This document shows positions 25,253 to 33,535 of a stretch of 57,830 nucleotides of DNA, in pieces. Within the stretch, counting starts at the first letter, position 1. Each line of letters starts with the position of its first letter. Source of the DNA: an uncultured Collinsella sp. (lineage in GTDB: Bacteria; Actinomycetota; Coriobacteriia; Coriobacteriales; Coriobacteriaceae); NCBI GenBank assembly GCA_934630855.1, contig CAKTWW010000008.1:1-57830 (forward strand). The letters are read 5' to 3'. The notes under the pieces were generated by a model that was not told the DNA's origin, searched no databases, and saw nothing but the letters and a program-made list of their open reading frames with translations. The position numbers were made by a program, and so were the translations under genes.

Positions 25253-25293
25253 AAAACCTACCAAAACAAACCTGTCCCTAACCGGTAGGTTTT
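25253..25293. repeat. GGGACAGG-core hairpin, copy 8 (minus orientation)
   Basis: AAAACCTACC and GGTAGGTTTT flank a core that on the minus strand reads AGGGACAGGTTTGTTTT, nearly the same as copy 1 after purF. It overlaps the last bases of the pth stop codon, as copy 1 overlaps the purF stop. Confidence 0.8.
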
Positions 25294-25921
25294 AGTGCTT
25301 GCCGTTGGCGGAGGCGGCGCCGTTGACGTGGTCGCGGGCGTAGACCACGCCGTGCACGATTGCCAGGCCGGCGGCGTCGGCGGCACGGGCGCAGGTGTCC
25401 TGGAAATCCTCGGCCTCGCGGGCGCGCAGCTGCTTAAGTACGTAGTCGGCGACGGCCATCTTGCCAGGAGGGTTGCCGATGCCGGTGCGGATACGGCTAA
25501 AGTCGCGACTGCCCATCTTGTCGATGATGGAGCGCAGGCCGTTGTGGCCGGCATGGCCGCCGCCAACCTTGACGCGCACGTCGCCAGCGGGAATATCGAG
25601 CTCATCGTGAATCACGAGCAGCTCTTCGGCCTTGATCTTGTACTCGCGGCAGAGCTTGGAGATGGGGCCGCCCGAGGTGTTCATGTACGACTGCGGCTTG
25701 ACCAGCACGATCTGGCGCTTCCCACCCTCTTCCTCGGGGTCGTTGATGTTGATGAGCGCGACCTCGGCGCCGGCCTGGTTTTTCCAGTACGTGACGCCGG
25801 CCTGACGGGCCAGCTCGTCGATTGCCTTAAAGCCGGCGTTGTGGCGGGTCTCGGCATATTCCTCGCCCGGGTTGCCAAGCCCGGCAACCATGCGAATCTT
25901 AAGCGGCTGCGCAGCTGCCAT
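25292..25921 (-). CDS. pth: Peptidyl-tRNA hydrolase
   Basis: Pth releases tRNA from peptidyl-tRNA dropped by stalled ribosomes. The 209-residue protein has VAGLGNPGEEYAETRHNAGF (catalytic His), KPQSYMNTSGGPI, LLVIHDELD (catalytic Asp), the VGGGHAGHNGLRSI segment and DFSRIRTGIG, all family hallmarks. An N-terminal MAAAQPLK precedes the fold. AAAGGA lies ahead of the start. The stop codon overlaps a repeat hairpin. The C-terminal 25 residues are not conserved. Confidence 0.96.
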   Translation of the reverse strand: MAAAQPLKIRMVAGLGNPGEEYAETRHNAGFKAIDELARQAGVTYWKNQAGAEVALININDPEEEGGKRQIVLVKPQSYMNTSGGPISKLCREYKIKAEELLVIHDELDIPAGDVRVKVGGGHAGHNGLRSIIDKMGSRDFSRIRTGIGNPPGKMAVADYVLKQLRAREAEDFQDTCARAADAAGLAIVHGVVYARDHVNGAASANGKH

Positions 25922-26035
25922 GTTTGTCCTTTCGTCGATTTGTCGCCTGCTATGGTGAGCGACCCTGTTGCTGCTGTCAAATGGTGGGCAATTGAGGTTA
26001 TTTGGGTGCGTTTGGGCGGCCGTCGAAAGCCGAGG

Positions 26036-26239
26036 TGGACAGTTAGTTCAGATACGTATAAAGCTTGGGCCACCGGATTGCCTAATTCGATGCCGCGGCG
26101 CTGTATTGGTGCTCCAGTTAGTCCATATGACGCTGTTTTGAAGTCTACCCGGCCTTCAAATAGGACGAATGGTATAGAGATGACTGCAAAATAGCCTAAT
26201 TCAGTGTGTCTATTTATACGTATCTGAACTAACTGCCCA
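26036..26239. mobile_element. 204-bp element with 27-bp terminal inverted repeats (element 1)
   Basis: The ends, starting TGGACAGTTAGTTCAGATAC and its complement at 26213-26239, match over 27 bp with one mismatch. The interior of about 150 bp is A/T-richer than the neighbours and encodes nothing recognisable. A second element with the same ends but another interior is at 27564-27766. The two flank the endonuclease-like gene at 26273. This resembles a MITE or a very short mobile element; no transposase is encoded. Confidence 0.8.
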
Positions 26240-26272
26240 GCCCTGCTCGACGGCGCACGGGCGATTCGCCGT

Positions 26273-27400
26273 TTAGACCGGCGCAAGGCCGATTCCGGCC
26301 CGCAGAGCGTTGAGCCAAGCGGCCTGACGCTTGCGATAGCCCTTGATACGGTAACGGAATCGGACTCCCGCGAGTCGATGCATCGTTTGGGCGAAGGCTT
26401 CGAGTGCAACAAGGTCTTTCATCTGGTCGCGATTGATAACCAGGACGTGGATGCCCATTGCCTTGAGGCCATTATTTCGATTGCCATCGTGGATGCGAAC
26501 GTTTTGAAGCTCATGCCCAATTCCGTTGTATTCGTTGTCGACACCGGCTGCCGGGCAATATAAGTCGCAGATGGCGTAGGGGATGCCCGAGGACATGTTG
26601 ACCGCAAGGGTGTCGAAGTCGACTCGATAGTTGAGTAGCAGGCCGCCCATGGGCAGGCTGCAACACCCGAATCCGCCAAAGCGCATGGGCGCTCCGAGAA
26701 CAGCAAACATTAGGGATTCGGCTGGGGATGCAGATTCGGGTCGGGCAAGTTTGACGGCTGTGCGAAACGAGGTATATGAGCTGCTTTTTGCGAACCGTGC
26801 GATCGCCTCGAGCTCCTCGATGGTCGTGGCTGGCTCGCATTTGTAGTGCGCCTGTTCGTAGCGGGTTTCATTTTGCTGCTCGGTCACCGACTGGTCGCTC
26901 CGGCAATCGAGATCGTTCGTCGCTTCGAAGGCGTCGGCCTTGGGCCAGATGTCGTCATAGGCGATGGGGTAGGTTGCCTCGGGCGGAAGAGAATACGTTC
27001 CGAGCAGCTCCATGAGAAGCATTAAGGTTTTGGCAACCGATTCATTTTTGGAACACAGCAGCGCCGTCATGGCAGGGGATGTGGTATAGATGTCAGCCTC
27101 GATGTGCATAATCGCCCCTTCGGGAAGCGGGGCAGAGAGAATATGCTGAAGAAGTCGCTTGTCGGGACGTCTGTTGTCTTCGTTTGAAACGAGAAGATCG
27201 AGCAGTTCGGAATCGTCTTCATTCCAGGCATCGAGCATCGAAAGCGCGTCAAAGTCTATGGCGTCATTATTGGGGATGCAGCCAGCCAGAGCTTGTGATT
27301 GCTGTCCGACGTCGATGGAGTCCCACGGAAGCGCAGAGTAAGCCCGTCGTGCGCGGCGAATCGCGCGGAGGGCGGAGAGATGTGAAATCACGGTCGTCAT
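26273..27400 (-). CDS. Orphan protein with Vsr/DUF559-like endonuclease fold
   Basis: This 375-residue protein is of a type common in actinobacteria and often linked to AbiEi-like or orphan endonuclease annotations. The N-terminus is basic (SHLSALRAIRRARRAY). The middle has SASPAESLMFAVLGAPMRFGGFG, followed by YAICDLYCPAAGVDNEYNGIGHE, RIHDGNRNNGLKAMGIHVLVI and a basic end: the D, E-Y-x-G and HVLVI pattern of PD-(D/E)XK folds such as Vsr. No methylase or toxin partner is adjacent. Base composition is clearly lower in GC than in pth and prs, and the gene is bracketed by two terminal-repeat elements, suggesting recent acquisition. The function is not established. Confidence 0.6.
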   Translation of the reverse strand: MTTVISHLSALRAIRRARRAYSALPWDSIDVGQQSQALAGCIPNNDAIDFDALSMLDAWNEDDSELLDLLVSNEDNRRPDKRLLQHILSAPLPEGAIMHIEADIYTTSPAMTALLCSKNESVAKTLMLLMELLGTYSLPPEATYPIAYDDIWPKADAFEATNDLDCRSDQSVTEQQNETRYEQAHYKCEPATTIEELEAIARFAKSSSYTSFRTAVKLARPESASPAESLMFAVLGAPMRFGGFGCCSLPMGGLLLNYRVDFDTLAVNMSSGIPYAICDLYCPAAGVDNEYNGIGHELQNVRIHDGNRNNGLKAMGIHVLVINRDQMKDLVALEAFAQTMHRLAGVRFRYRIKGYRKRQAAWLNALRAGIGLAPV

Positions 27401-27563
27401 AACTACAAGGTACTAAGCCGTTGGCGAAACGCGGTCGCCGCGTCGTTCTTTTCGCTCAGTGGGGTGTTGCGTGCCATGAACGGCTGCGTGTTGTGAAACC
27501 GGAGGGGTTGACTGAAGTGATAGCAGAAAATAGAGCTCTGGCGCGAGGGTTGCCGATGGATGC

Positions 27564-27766
27564 TGGACAGTTAGTTCAGATACGTATAAAGCGGCGTGCT
27601 CCCGAGGCGTATTCAAGGATCTTCGTGGACGAGTTAAAGGCAAAAGTACGGCGGCTGTGCGCAAAAGCGATGGATTATGAACGGCTCGGTGTCCGCGAGG
27701 TAGCTCAGAACGCTTCGAACGGTTCTTTGGAGCCCTGAATAAATACGTATCTGAACTAACTGTCCA
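27564..27766. mobile_element. 203-bp element with the same terminal repeats (element 2)
   Basis: The left end again starts TGGACAGTTAGTTCAGATAC; the right end matches its complement over 24 bp (27743-27766). The length is one base from element 1, but I see no similarity between the interiors. A short frame (MDAGQLVQIRIKRR onward, about 60 codons) starts in the left end and is not recognisable. The stretch 27401-27563 has no supported gene. Confidence 0.8.
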
Positions 27767-27787
27767 GGGCGGGTTGACGAGGGACAG

Positions 27788-27825
27788 AAAAAGGGTCGGA
27801 AGCGAGCCTCCGACCCTTTAAAAAC
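27788..27825 (-). terminator. Terminator of prs
   Basis: AAGGGTCGGA and TCCGACCCTT form a 10-bp stem; AAAAA on the plus strand left side supplies the T-run in the minus-strand transcript. Confidence 0.85.
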
Positions 27826-27852
27826 ACCAAAGATGATTTGGCGCGTGTTGAA

Positions 27853-28839
27853 TTACAGCGCGAAGTCGCCGCCGACGAGCGTGGAGACGGGCTCCTCGTG
27901 GTAAACGGCGGAGATGGCCTGAGCGAACTCCTCGGCGACCGAGATGGTCTTGATCTTGCCGCCGACCTCGACGGGGATGGCGTCGGTGACAACGCACTCG
28001 ACGATGGGGGCGTCGTTCAGACGCTCGATAGCCGGGCCGGAGAAGATGCCGTGGGTGGCGCACACGTAGATGTCGCCGGCGCCCATGGCCTTGAGCTCCT
28101 TGACGTTGGCGCACAGGGTGCCAGCGGTGTCGATCATGTCGTCGTTGATGATGCAGGTCTTGCCCTTGATGTCACCGATGATGCCCATGACCTCGGCGGC
28201 GTTGTGACGCGGACGGCCCTTGTGGGCGATGGCCAGGTCGCAGCCAAGCATGTCGGACAGCTTCTTGGCGGCCTTGGCGCGGCCCACGTCGGGGGAGACG
28301 ACGACCAGGTTGTCGGTGTCGAAGTGCATGTCGTTGTAATACTGGCCAAACAGCGGCAGTGCGGACAGGTGGTTAACCGGGATATCGAAGAAGCCCTGGA
28401 TCTGGCCCTGGTGCAGGTCGAGGGTGATGATGCGGTTGACGCCGGCGCGCTCGAGCAGGTTGGCGACGAGGCGGGCGGTGATGGGCTCGCGCGGGCCGGC
28501 CTTGCGGTCCTGGCGGGCATAGCCGTAGTGGGTGATGACGGCGGTGATGGAGCGAGCAGATGCGCGCTTGGCAGCGTCGGTGGCGATGAGCAGCTCCATG
28601 AGCATGTCGTTGACGTTGCCGCCGGCCACGGACTGAATCAGGAAGACGTCGGCGCCGCGGACGGTCTCGTCGTAGCGGGCGTAAATCTCACCGTTGGCGA
28701 ACTGCTTAAGCGTAAGGCCCGAAAGCTCGACCCCAAGGTACTCAGCGATCTTCTGAGCGAGGGGACGGTTGGAGGAACCGGAATACACGCGGATGGACTT
28801 GCGCATATTCTCCGACTTCTCGGGATCATTAATCGGCAT
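27853..28839 (-). CDS. prs: Ribose-phosphate pyrophosphokinase
   Basis: PRPP synthase supplies PRPP for purines, pyrimidines, NAD and some amino acids. The 328-residue protein has YSGSSNRPLAQKIAEYLG, the ATP-binding PRGADVFLIQS-like RGADVFLIQS, VITHYGYARQDRK (metal/ATP site), DLHQGQIQGFF and the PRPP loop VVVSPDVGRAKAAKKL, followed by DDMIDTAGT for ribose-5-phosphate binding. AAAGGAG precedes the ATG. It follows glmU on the same strand, but a terminator separates the reading direction (glmU is upstream). Linking prs to the pur genes of this window is metabolic, not operonic. Confidence 0.96.
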   Translation of the reverse strand: MPINDPEKSENMRKSIRVYSGSSNRPLAQKIAEYLGVELSGLTLKQFANGEIYARYDETVRGADVFLIQSVAGGNVNDMLMELLIATDAAKRASARSITAVITHYGYARQDRKAGPREPITARLVANLLERAGVNRIITLDLHQGQIQGFFDIPVNHLSALPLFGQYYNDMHFDTDNLVVVSPDVGRAKAAKKLSDMLGCDLAIAHKGRPRHNAAEVMGIIGDIKGKTCIINDDMIDTAGTLCANVKELKAMGAGDIYVCATHGIFSGPAIERLNDAPIVECVVTDAIPVEVGGKIKTISVAEEFAQAISAVYHEEPVSTLVGGDFAL

Positions 28840-28983
28840 TACCCTTCTCCTTTATACATCGAATGCCATATAGATGCCTTGTTGCATTGTAACCGCGCGG
28901 CGGGGTTTATCGAGTCTTGATAACGTCTTTACCGTCAACGGACACGAACCGACCACGCATCCGGTCGCGCAGGTCACGATAGA

Positions 28984-29016
28984 AAAAGGAGCCGTCCCCA
29001 TGGAACAGCTCCTTTT
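28984..29016 (-). terminator. Terminator of glmU
   Basis: AAAAGGAGC and GCTCCTTTT form a 9-bp stem. On the minus strand the stem is followed by a T-run. It lies 16 bp after the glmU stop and before prs. Confidence 0.75.
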
Positions 29017-29031
29017 GTGCTTGGTAAAACG

Positions 29032-30444
29032 TTATACCTCGTCGTCCTCGTGCAGACGGCGGCGATAATCGGCGGCCCAGCCCTCAATATTTACCTGACG
29101 GGCGCGGCCCAGGCCAAGGGCGTCGGCCGGGACCGGCTCGGTGATGACGGAGCCGGCGGCCACGAGCGCGCCGTCGCCGATCTGGGCGGGCGCGACCATC
29201 ATGGTGTCGGAGCCGATGAAGGCGTCGTTGCCGATGACGGTCTTGTGCTTGTGGACGCCATCGTAGTTGCAGGTGATGGAGCCCGCGCCAACGTTGACAC
29301 CGGAGCCCATGGTGGTGTCGCCGATGTAGGACAGATGCGGCACCTTGGAGCCCTCGCCGATCGTGGACTTCTTGATCTCCACGTGCGTGCCGGCCTTGGA
29401 GCCGTCGAGCATGTGGGTACCCGGGCGCAGGTAGGCGCGCGGGCCACAGTCGACGCCGTTCTCGATGACGGCCTCGATGGCGATGGTCTCATCGATGACG
29501 CAGCCGCTGCCGACGGTGGTGTCGGTGAGGCGGCTGTTGGGGCCGAGCTGGCACTCCTCGCCCACGGTGACGTGGCCGATCAGATGCGTCTGCGGCCACA
29601 CGATGGTGTCGCGGCCGATGGTGGCGTCGGGGCCGATCCAAGCCTGCGCGGGGTCGATGAAGGTGACGCCCTCGGCCATCCAGTGCTCGTTGATGCGGTC
29701 GCGCGCGATGGCGGTGAGCTGGGCGAGCTGGATGCGGCTGTTGACACCCAGACCGTCTCGGTAGTCGTCGCAGTGGAAGATGGAGACCGCCTGGCCGTGA
29801 CCTTTGAGAATCTCGAGCATGTCGGGCAGGTAGTACTCGGACTGCGCGTTGTCGTTGCCGATCTCGTTAATGTGGGCGGCGAGCTGTGCGCCGTCGAAGG
29901 CGTAGCAGCCGGCGTTGCACTCCAGCAGCGTGGCAGCCTGCTCGGGTGTGCAGTCCTTCTGCTCGATGATGCGCTCGATCTGGCCATCGGCGCCCAGCTC
30001 GATGCGGCCGTAGCCGAAGGGATCGGGCGGGGTCATGGTCATGACGGTGCAGGCGAGCTCGCCGGTGGCGACGGTCTGCGCGAACTTGGCGACGGTGTCG
30101 GCGGTGATGAGCGGCAGGTCGCCGTTGAGCACGACGACCGGGCCCTCAGCGATGCCGCAGGCCTCGAGCGCGACCTTTACGGCGTGGCCGGTGCCCAGGC
30201 GCTCGGTCTGCTCGACGCACTCGACCTTGATGGCGCTGTTGGCATAGGCGCCGTCGATGAGGGCGCGCATCTCGTCGGCGTGGCTGCCGATGACGACCAC
30301 GACGCGGCTGCAGCCGGCCTTGATGGTGGCGTCGACGATCCACTGAACCATGGGCTTGCCCAGGATCTTGTGCGAAACCTTGCAGTGGTTCGACTTCATG
30401 CGGGTGCCCTCGCCGGCAGCGAGGATAATTGCGGTTGCGTCCAT
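29032..30444 (-). CDS. glmU: Bifunctional UDP-GlcNAc pyrophosphorylase/GlcN-1-P acetyltransferase
   Basis: GlmU makes UDP-N-acetylglucosamine for peptidoglycan. The N-terminal uridylyltransferase begins AIILAAGEGTRMKS and contains EQTERLGTGHAV and VLNGDLPLI. The C-terminal left-handed beta-helix acetyltransferase starts near residue 250 with hexapeptide repeats (IGPDATIGRDTIVWPQ, THVEIKKSTIGEGSKVPHL, GAGSITCNYDGVHKHKT). The total of 470 residues is the usual size. The start at 30444 has AGGAGA upstream; a longer frame exists without a ribosome site. A basic RRRLHEDDEV tail ends the protein. Confidence 0.96.
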   Translation of the reverse strand: MDATAIILAAGEGTRMKSNHCKVSHKILGKPMVQWIVDATIKAGCSRVVVVIGSHADEMRALIDGAYANSAIKVECVEQTERLGTGHAVKVALEACGIAEGPVVVLNGDLPLITADTVAKFAQTVATGELACTVMTMTPPDPFGYGRIELGADGQIERIIEQKDCTPEQAATLLECNAGCYAFDGAQLAAHINEIGNDNAQSEYYLPDMLEILKGHGQAVSIFHCDDYRDGLGVNSRIQLAQLTAIARDRINEHWMAEGVTFIDPAQAWIGPDATIGRDTIVWPQTHLIGHVTVGEECQLGPNSRLTDTTVGSGCVIDETIAIEAVIENGVDCGPRAYLRPGTHMLDGSKAGTHVEIKKSTIGEGSKVPHLSYIGDTTMGSGVNVGAGSITCNYDGVHKHKTVIGNDAFIGSDTMMVAPAQIGDGALVAAGSVITEPVPADALGLGRARQVNIEGWAADYRRRLHEDDEV

Positions 30445-30643
30445 GTGATCTCCTGTTACGTTATAGAGACGTGTGTTTGGAAACGATACACGGCGCAATA
30501 TGATACCGCAGGCATATGATGAGCGCGTAACGATTGGCGCGCCACGGCCGAGGTTTGGGCTGCCGGCGCGGCGTTTGTGCTGCTTGCGGGCGGTGCTGGC
30601 GGCGCTTCGGCGTTGGCGATTTAGCGGGAGAGTGGGGGTGCCT

Positions 30644-31531
30644 ATGGGCAACATGCGAGAGGGTTCGGGCACCGAGCCCGTGGCGGCATTCTCGATGTCG
30701 CATCCGGCGGTGCCGGCACTCTATATAGTGTTAACGCTGGGACTCACCATGTTCTCGATGCAGCCGGTGTTAATCGCGCTGTCGCTTGCGGGCGGGCTGG
30801 CGTATGGATTTGCGATGCGCGGGGCCGCCCGCACGCTGGGCGCACTGCGCTGGCAGCTGCCGGTGATTTTGATTATCGCGCTGGTCAACCCGCTGTTTAG
30901 CGCATCGGGCTCGACGGAGCTGTTCCGCATTGGCATGCACGCGGTGTATTTGGAGAGCATGGTGTACGGTCTGTGCATGGGTGGGCTGTTTGTGGCGAGC
31001 GTGCTGTGGTTTGAGGCCGCGGCGTCGATGCTCGAATACGACAAAGTGCTGGCGCTGCTGGGCAACGCCGCGCCGGTGATCGCGCTCATGATCTCGATGT
31101 GCATGCGTCTGATCCCCCAGTTTTTGCGCTGCGGTCGCACCGTGCTGGCGGTGCAGGACGCAATTGATGTGCCGGGACGCGCGCCCGCCGATCCCGTGCG
31201 CTCGCGCCTGCGGGCGTCGAGCGTGCTGATGGGTTGGGGCATGGAAGATTCGCTTGAGCGTGCGGACGCCATGCGCTCGCGCGGGTGGGGTGCCACGTTT
31301 CGTCGCACGACGTACGCTCGGTATCGGTTGAAGCGCAGCGATGTTACTGCGCTGGTGGGGCTTGCGTTGTTTGGTGCCGCCGCGGTTGCGGTGGCATGGA
31401 CCGCCACGACGCAGTATTCGTTTTACCCGCAGCTCTCGGTGCCGGCGCCGTGGCCGGGCTATGTTGTATACACTGCCTGGATGGCGCTGCCCTGCGTGTT
31501 GCACGCGATTGACGAGAAGAGGTTTGGCTGA
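30644..31531 (+). CDS. ecfT: ECF transporter T component
   Basis: This is the transmembrane coupling subunit of an energy-coupling-factor vitamin transporter. It has 295 residues with about five to six membrane helices and a cytoplasmic helical region ending MGWGMEDSLERADAMRSRGWG, which carries the Ala-Arg-Gly-type coupling motif that docks into the ATPases. ATG 30644, behind a G-rich run, was chosen; the frame stays open upstream to 30473, but that part is Arg-rich with no membrane features. The stop overlaps the start of ecfA by one base (coupled). The gap 30445-30643 shows no clear riboswitch. Confidence 0.85.
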   Translation: MGNMREGSGTEPVAAFSMSHPAVPALYIVLTLGLTMFSMQPVLIALSLAGGLAYGFAMRGAARTLGALRWQLPVILIIALVNPLFSASGSTELFRIGMHAVYLESMVYGLCMGGLFVASVLWFEAAASMLEYDKVLALLGNAAPVIALMISMCMRLIPQFLRCGRTVLAVQDAIDVPGRAPADPVRSRLRASSVLMGWGMEDSLERADAMRSRGWGATFRRTTYARYRLKRSDVTALVGLALFGAAAVAVAWTATTQYSFYPQLSVPAPWPGYVVYTAWMALPCVLHAIDEKRFG

Positions 31532-33174
31532 TGGCTCGGTTGGATAGGGGCTCGGTGCCGGGTGCGGCGTGCAGCTTGGATGTGCCGGCGATTGAAACGC
31601 GGGGCCTTCGCTTTGCCTACCCCGGGGCTGGGGCGCCGGTGCTCGAGGGGCTTGATTGGCACGTTCCCCAAGGAGCGTTTGCGCTGCTGGTTGGTGGTAC
31701 CGGATCGGGTAAGTCGACGCTGCTCTCGCTGCTCAAGCCCGAGATCGCCCCGGCGGGCGAGCGCGCTGGCGAGCTGCGTGTGCTGGGCGAGGACGTTGCC
31801 GACATGGACGTGCGCGCGTCTGCGGAGCGCGTGGGCTACGTGTTTCAGGACCCCGAGAACCAGATTGTGTGCGAGACCGTGTGGCACGAGATGGCGTTTG
31901 GCCTGGAAAATCTGGGTGTGTCGCGCGACGAGATGCGCCGCCGTGTTGCTGAGACTAGCTATTTCTTTGGGTTGGAGGATTGGCTTCACCGCGATACCGA
32001 CACGCTTTCGGGTGGTCGCAAACAGCTACTGTCGCTGGCGGCCGTTCTGGCGCTGCGCCCGCGCGTGCTGCTGCTCGATGAGCCCACGTCTCAGCTCGAT
32101 CCCGTTGCCGAGAAGAATTTTCTGCACGCGCTGTTTCGCGTGAACCGCGAGTTGGGTTGTACGGTGGTCGTGGCAACGCACCAGCCGCGCCCGATGCTCG
32201 AATATGCGACGTGCGCGTATCGGATCGAGGGCGGTCGCGTGCTCGAGGTGGCAGATATGGCTTCTTTGGGACGCCGAGAATCGCTGTTTTCCGATGGCAT
32301 GTTGGGGTGGGGCGCCACCCGATGTGCAAAAAACGGAGTATTCTGCAGGCGCGAGGGCAATTTGGGCTCTCTGGAGCCGTCTGAGGACGTATCGGGTGCG
32401 AAAAATACCCAGAAAATGGACAAATCGTCCGAATTTGTGGCTCAAACGTCGCTAGAGAACAGCCAGGAAGCCTTCCCGCGCACGGATGGAAGCAGAATAC
32501 TCCAAAAAATGCACGGCGGGTCGGCTACCACCCTGTCGGAAGGCTGGTTTCGCTACGACCGTGCGTCCGGTTGGGTACTGCGCGGGCTCGACGTGGCGTT
32601 TTTGGCTGGCGCGGTACATGCGATTGTGGGCGGTAACGGCTGCGGTAAGTCGACGATGCTCTCGGTGCTGGCCAAGACGGCCAAACTGCAGCGCGGCCGC
32701 ATGGTGCGTGGGGCGGCTTCGGCGGCGCTACTGCCGCAGAACCCCAAGGCGTTGCTGGTCGCCGAGACGGTGCGCGACGAGCTGATGGAATGGGCTTCGA
32801 CCTGCGGATACGACGAGGCCACAGCGCAGGAGCAGGCGGCGCGCCTGGGGCTGGCGGGCTTGGAGGGGCGCCATCCGTATGACCTTTCGGGCGGTCAACG
32901 CCAGCTGCTTGCGTTGACAAAACTGCTGTTGATCGGTCCCGAGCTGCTGCTGCTCGATGAGCCCACCAAGGGCCTGGACCTGGCCAGCCGCCGCATCATC
33001 GCCCGCGCCCTGCGCGACCACGCACAGGCGGGCGGCACCGTCATCATGGCCACGCACGACCTAGACTTCGCGGAGCAAGTATCCGACGACATCGCCATGA
33101 TGTTCGACGGCGAGATCGCGTGCATGGAGCCCCCGGCCGACTTCTTTGCCGACAACGTGTTCTATAGGGCGTAG
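31531..33174 (+). CDS. ecfA: Double ABC ATPase of an ECF transporter
   Basis: This 547-residue protein has two fused ABC domains, replacing separate EcfA1 and EcfA2. Domain 1 has Walker A GGTGSGKS (55-62), Q-loop YVFQDPENQI, signature LSGGRKQ and Walker B LLLDEPTSQLD. Domain 2 (about 340-547) has GGNGCGKST, LSGGQRQ and LLLDEPTKGLD. The linker at residues about 265-328 is unusual: it corresponds to an inverted-repeat element at 32324-32514 read in frame, poor in hydrophobic residues and with an odd composition (CAKNGVF, KNTQKMDKSSEF). Both ATP sites look intact. The partner is ecfT; a possible S component lies at 38544. Confidence 0.9.
   Translation: MARLDRGSVPGAACSLDVPAIETRGLRFAYPGAGAPVLEGLDWHVPQGAFALLVGGTGSGKSTLLSLLKPEIAPAGERAGELRVLGEDVADMDVRASAERVGYVFQDPENQIVCETVWHEMAFGLENLGVSRDEMRRRVAETSYFFGLEDWLHRDTDTLSGGRKQLLSLAAVLALRPRVLLLDEPTSQLDPVAEKNFLHALFRVNRELGCTVVVATHQPRPMLEYATCAYRIEGGRVLEVADMASLGRRESLFSDGMLGWGATRCAKNGVFCRREGNLGSLEPSEDVSGAKNTQKMDKSSEFVAQTSLENSQEAFPRTDGSRILQKMHGGSATTLSEGWFRYDRASGWVLRGLDVAFLAGAVHAIVGGNGCGKSTMLSVLAKTAKLQRGRMVRGAASAALLPQNPKALLVAETVRDELMEWASTCGYDEATAQEQAARLGLAGLEGRHPYDLSGGQRQLLALTKLLLIGPELLLLDEPTKGLDLASRRIIARALRDHAQAGGTVIMATHDLDFAEQVSDDIAMMFDGEIACMEPPADFFADNVFYRA
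32324..32514. repeat. Inverted-repeat element read in frame within ecfA
   Basis: GTGCA-AAAAAC-GGAGTATTCTGC at 32324-32346 faces GCAGAATACTCC-AAAAAA-TGCAC at 32492-32514. Outer 5-bp and inner 12-bp blocks pair, separated by a non-pairing A-rich hexamer on both sides. The enclosed 145 bp are lower in GC than both ABC domains. The reading frame of ecfA stays open throughout. Confidence 0.7.
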
Positions 33175-33461
33175 GCGGCCTCGCGGCGGCAGGCGCGGAC
33201 TTGCCGTTTGGGCACTGGGCGCCGCCGAGGGGCGCCATGGGCCCAATACGACTATCGACAATGGATAGACGGAGGGTAAACCCTAGGGGTATAAGAGCGC
33301 TAAAGCGTATCCTATGCGAGCCGTGAGCGGTCGTTCTCCTCGCGCGAACGGGACGTGGTGTTATGGCACCGAAGAATGAAATAGAGCTTTTTACCTGCCA
33401 AAATAATCTGCTTGTACAACTAAGGTTGAGTGAAATTGACCGTTTGGCGCATGGAATAAAC

Positions 33462-33529
33462 CTCCTTTCCGACCGTAATCTTCCCTGTGAAATCCGTTTT
33501 GAACTAAGAAGCGGGTCACAGGAAAGGAG
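33462..33529 (+). promoter_or_regulatory. Leader that can sequester the ribosome site
   Basis: CTCCTTTCC (33462-33470) is the exact complement of GGAAAGGAG (33521-33529), the SD of the amidohydrolase gene. Nested inside, TTCCCTGTGA (33481-33490) pairs with TCACAGGAA (33516-33524). Both stems compete for the GGAA segment, so two alternative folds are possible. This suggests translational control. No known riboswitch class was recognised. The rest of 33175-33461 shows no gene. Confidence 0.6.
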
Positions 33530-33535
33530 TTTGCG

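Noticed and set aside
27421..27738. 105-codon frame across element 2
   Set aside because: It spans the boundary of a terminal-repeat element and has no recognisable domain. Its lower-GC content reflects the element.
30445..30643. Cobalamin or other vitamin riboswitch before ecfT
   Set aside because: No conserved box or multi-stem fold was recognised in the 200-bp gap.
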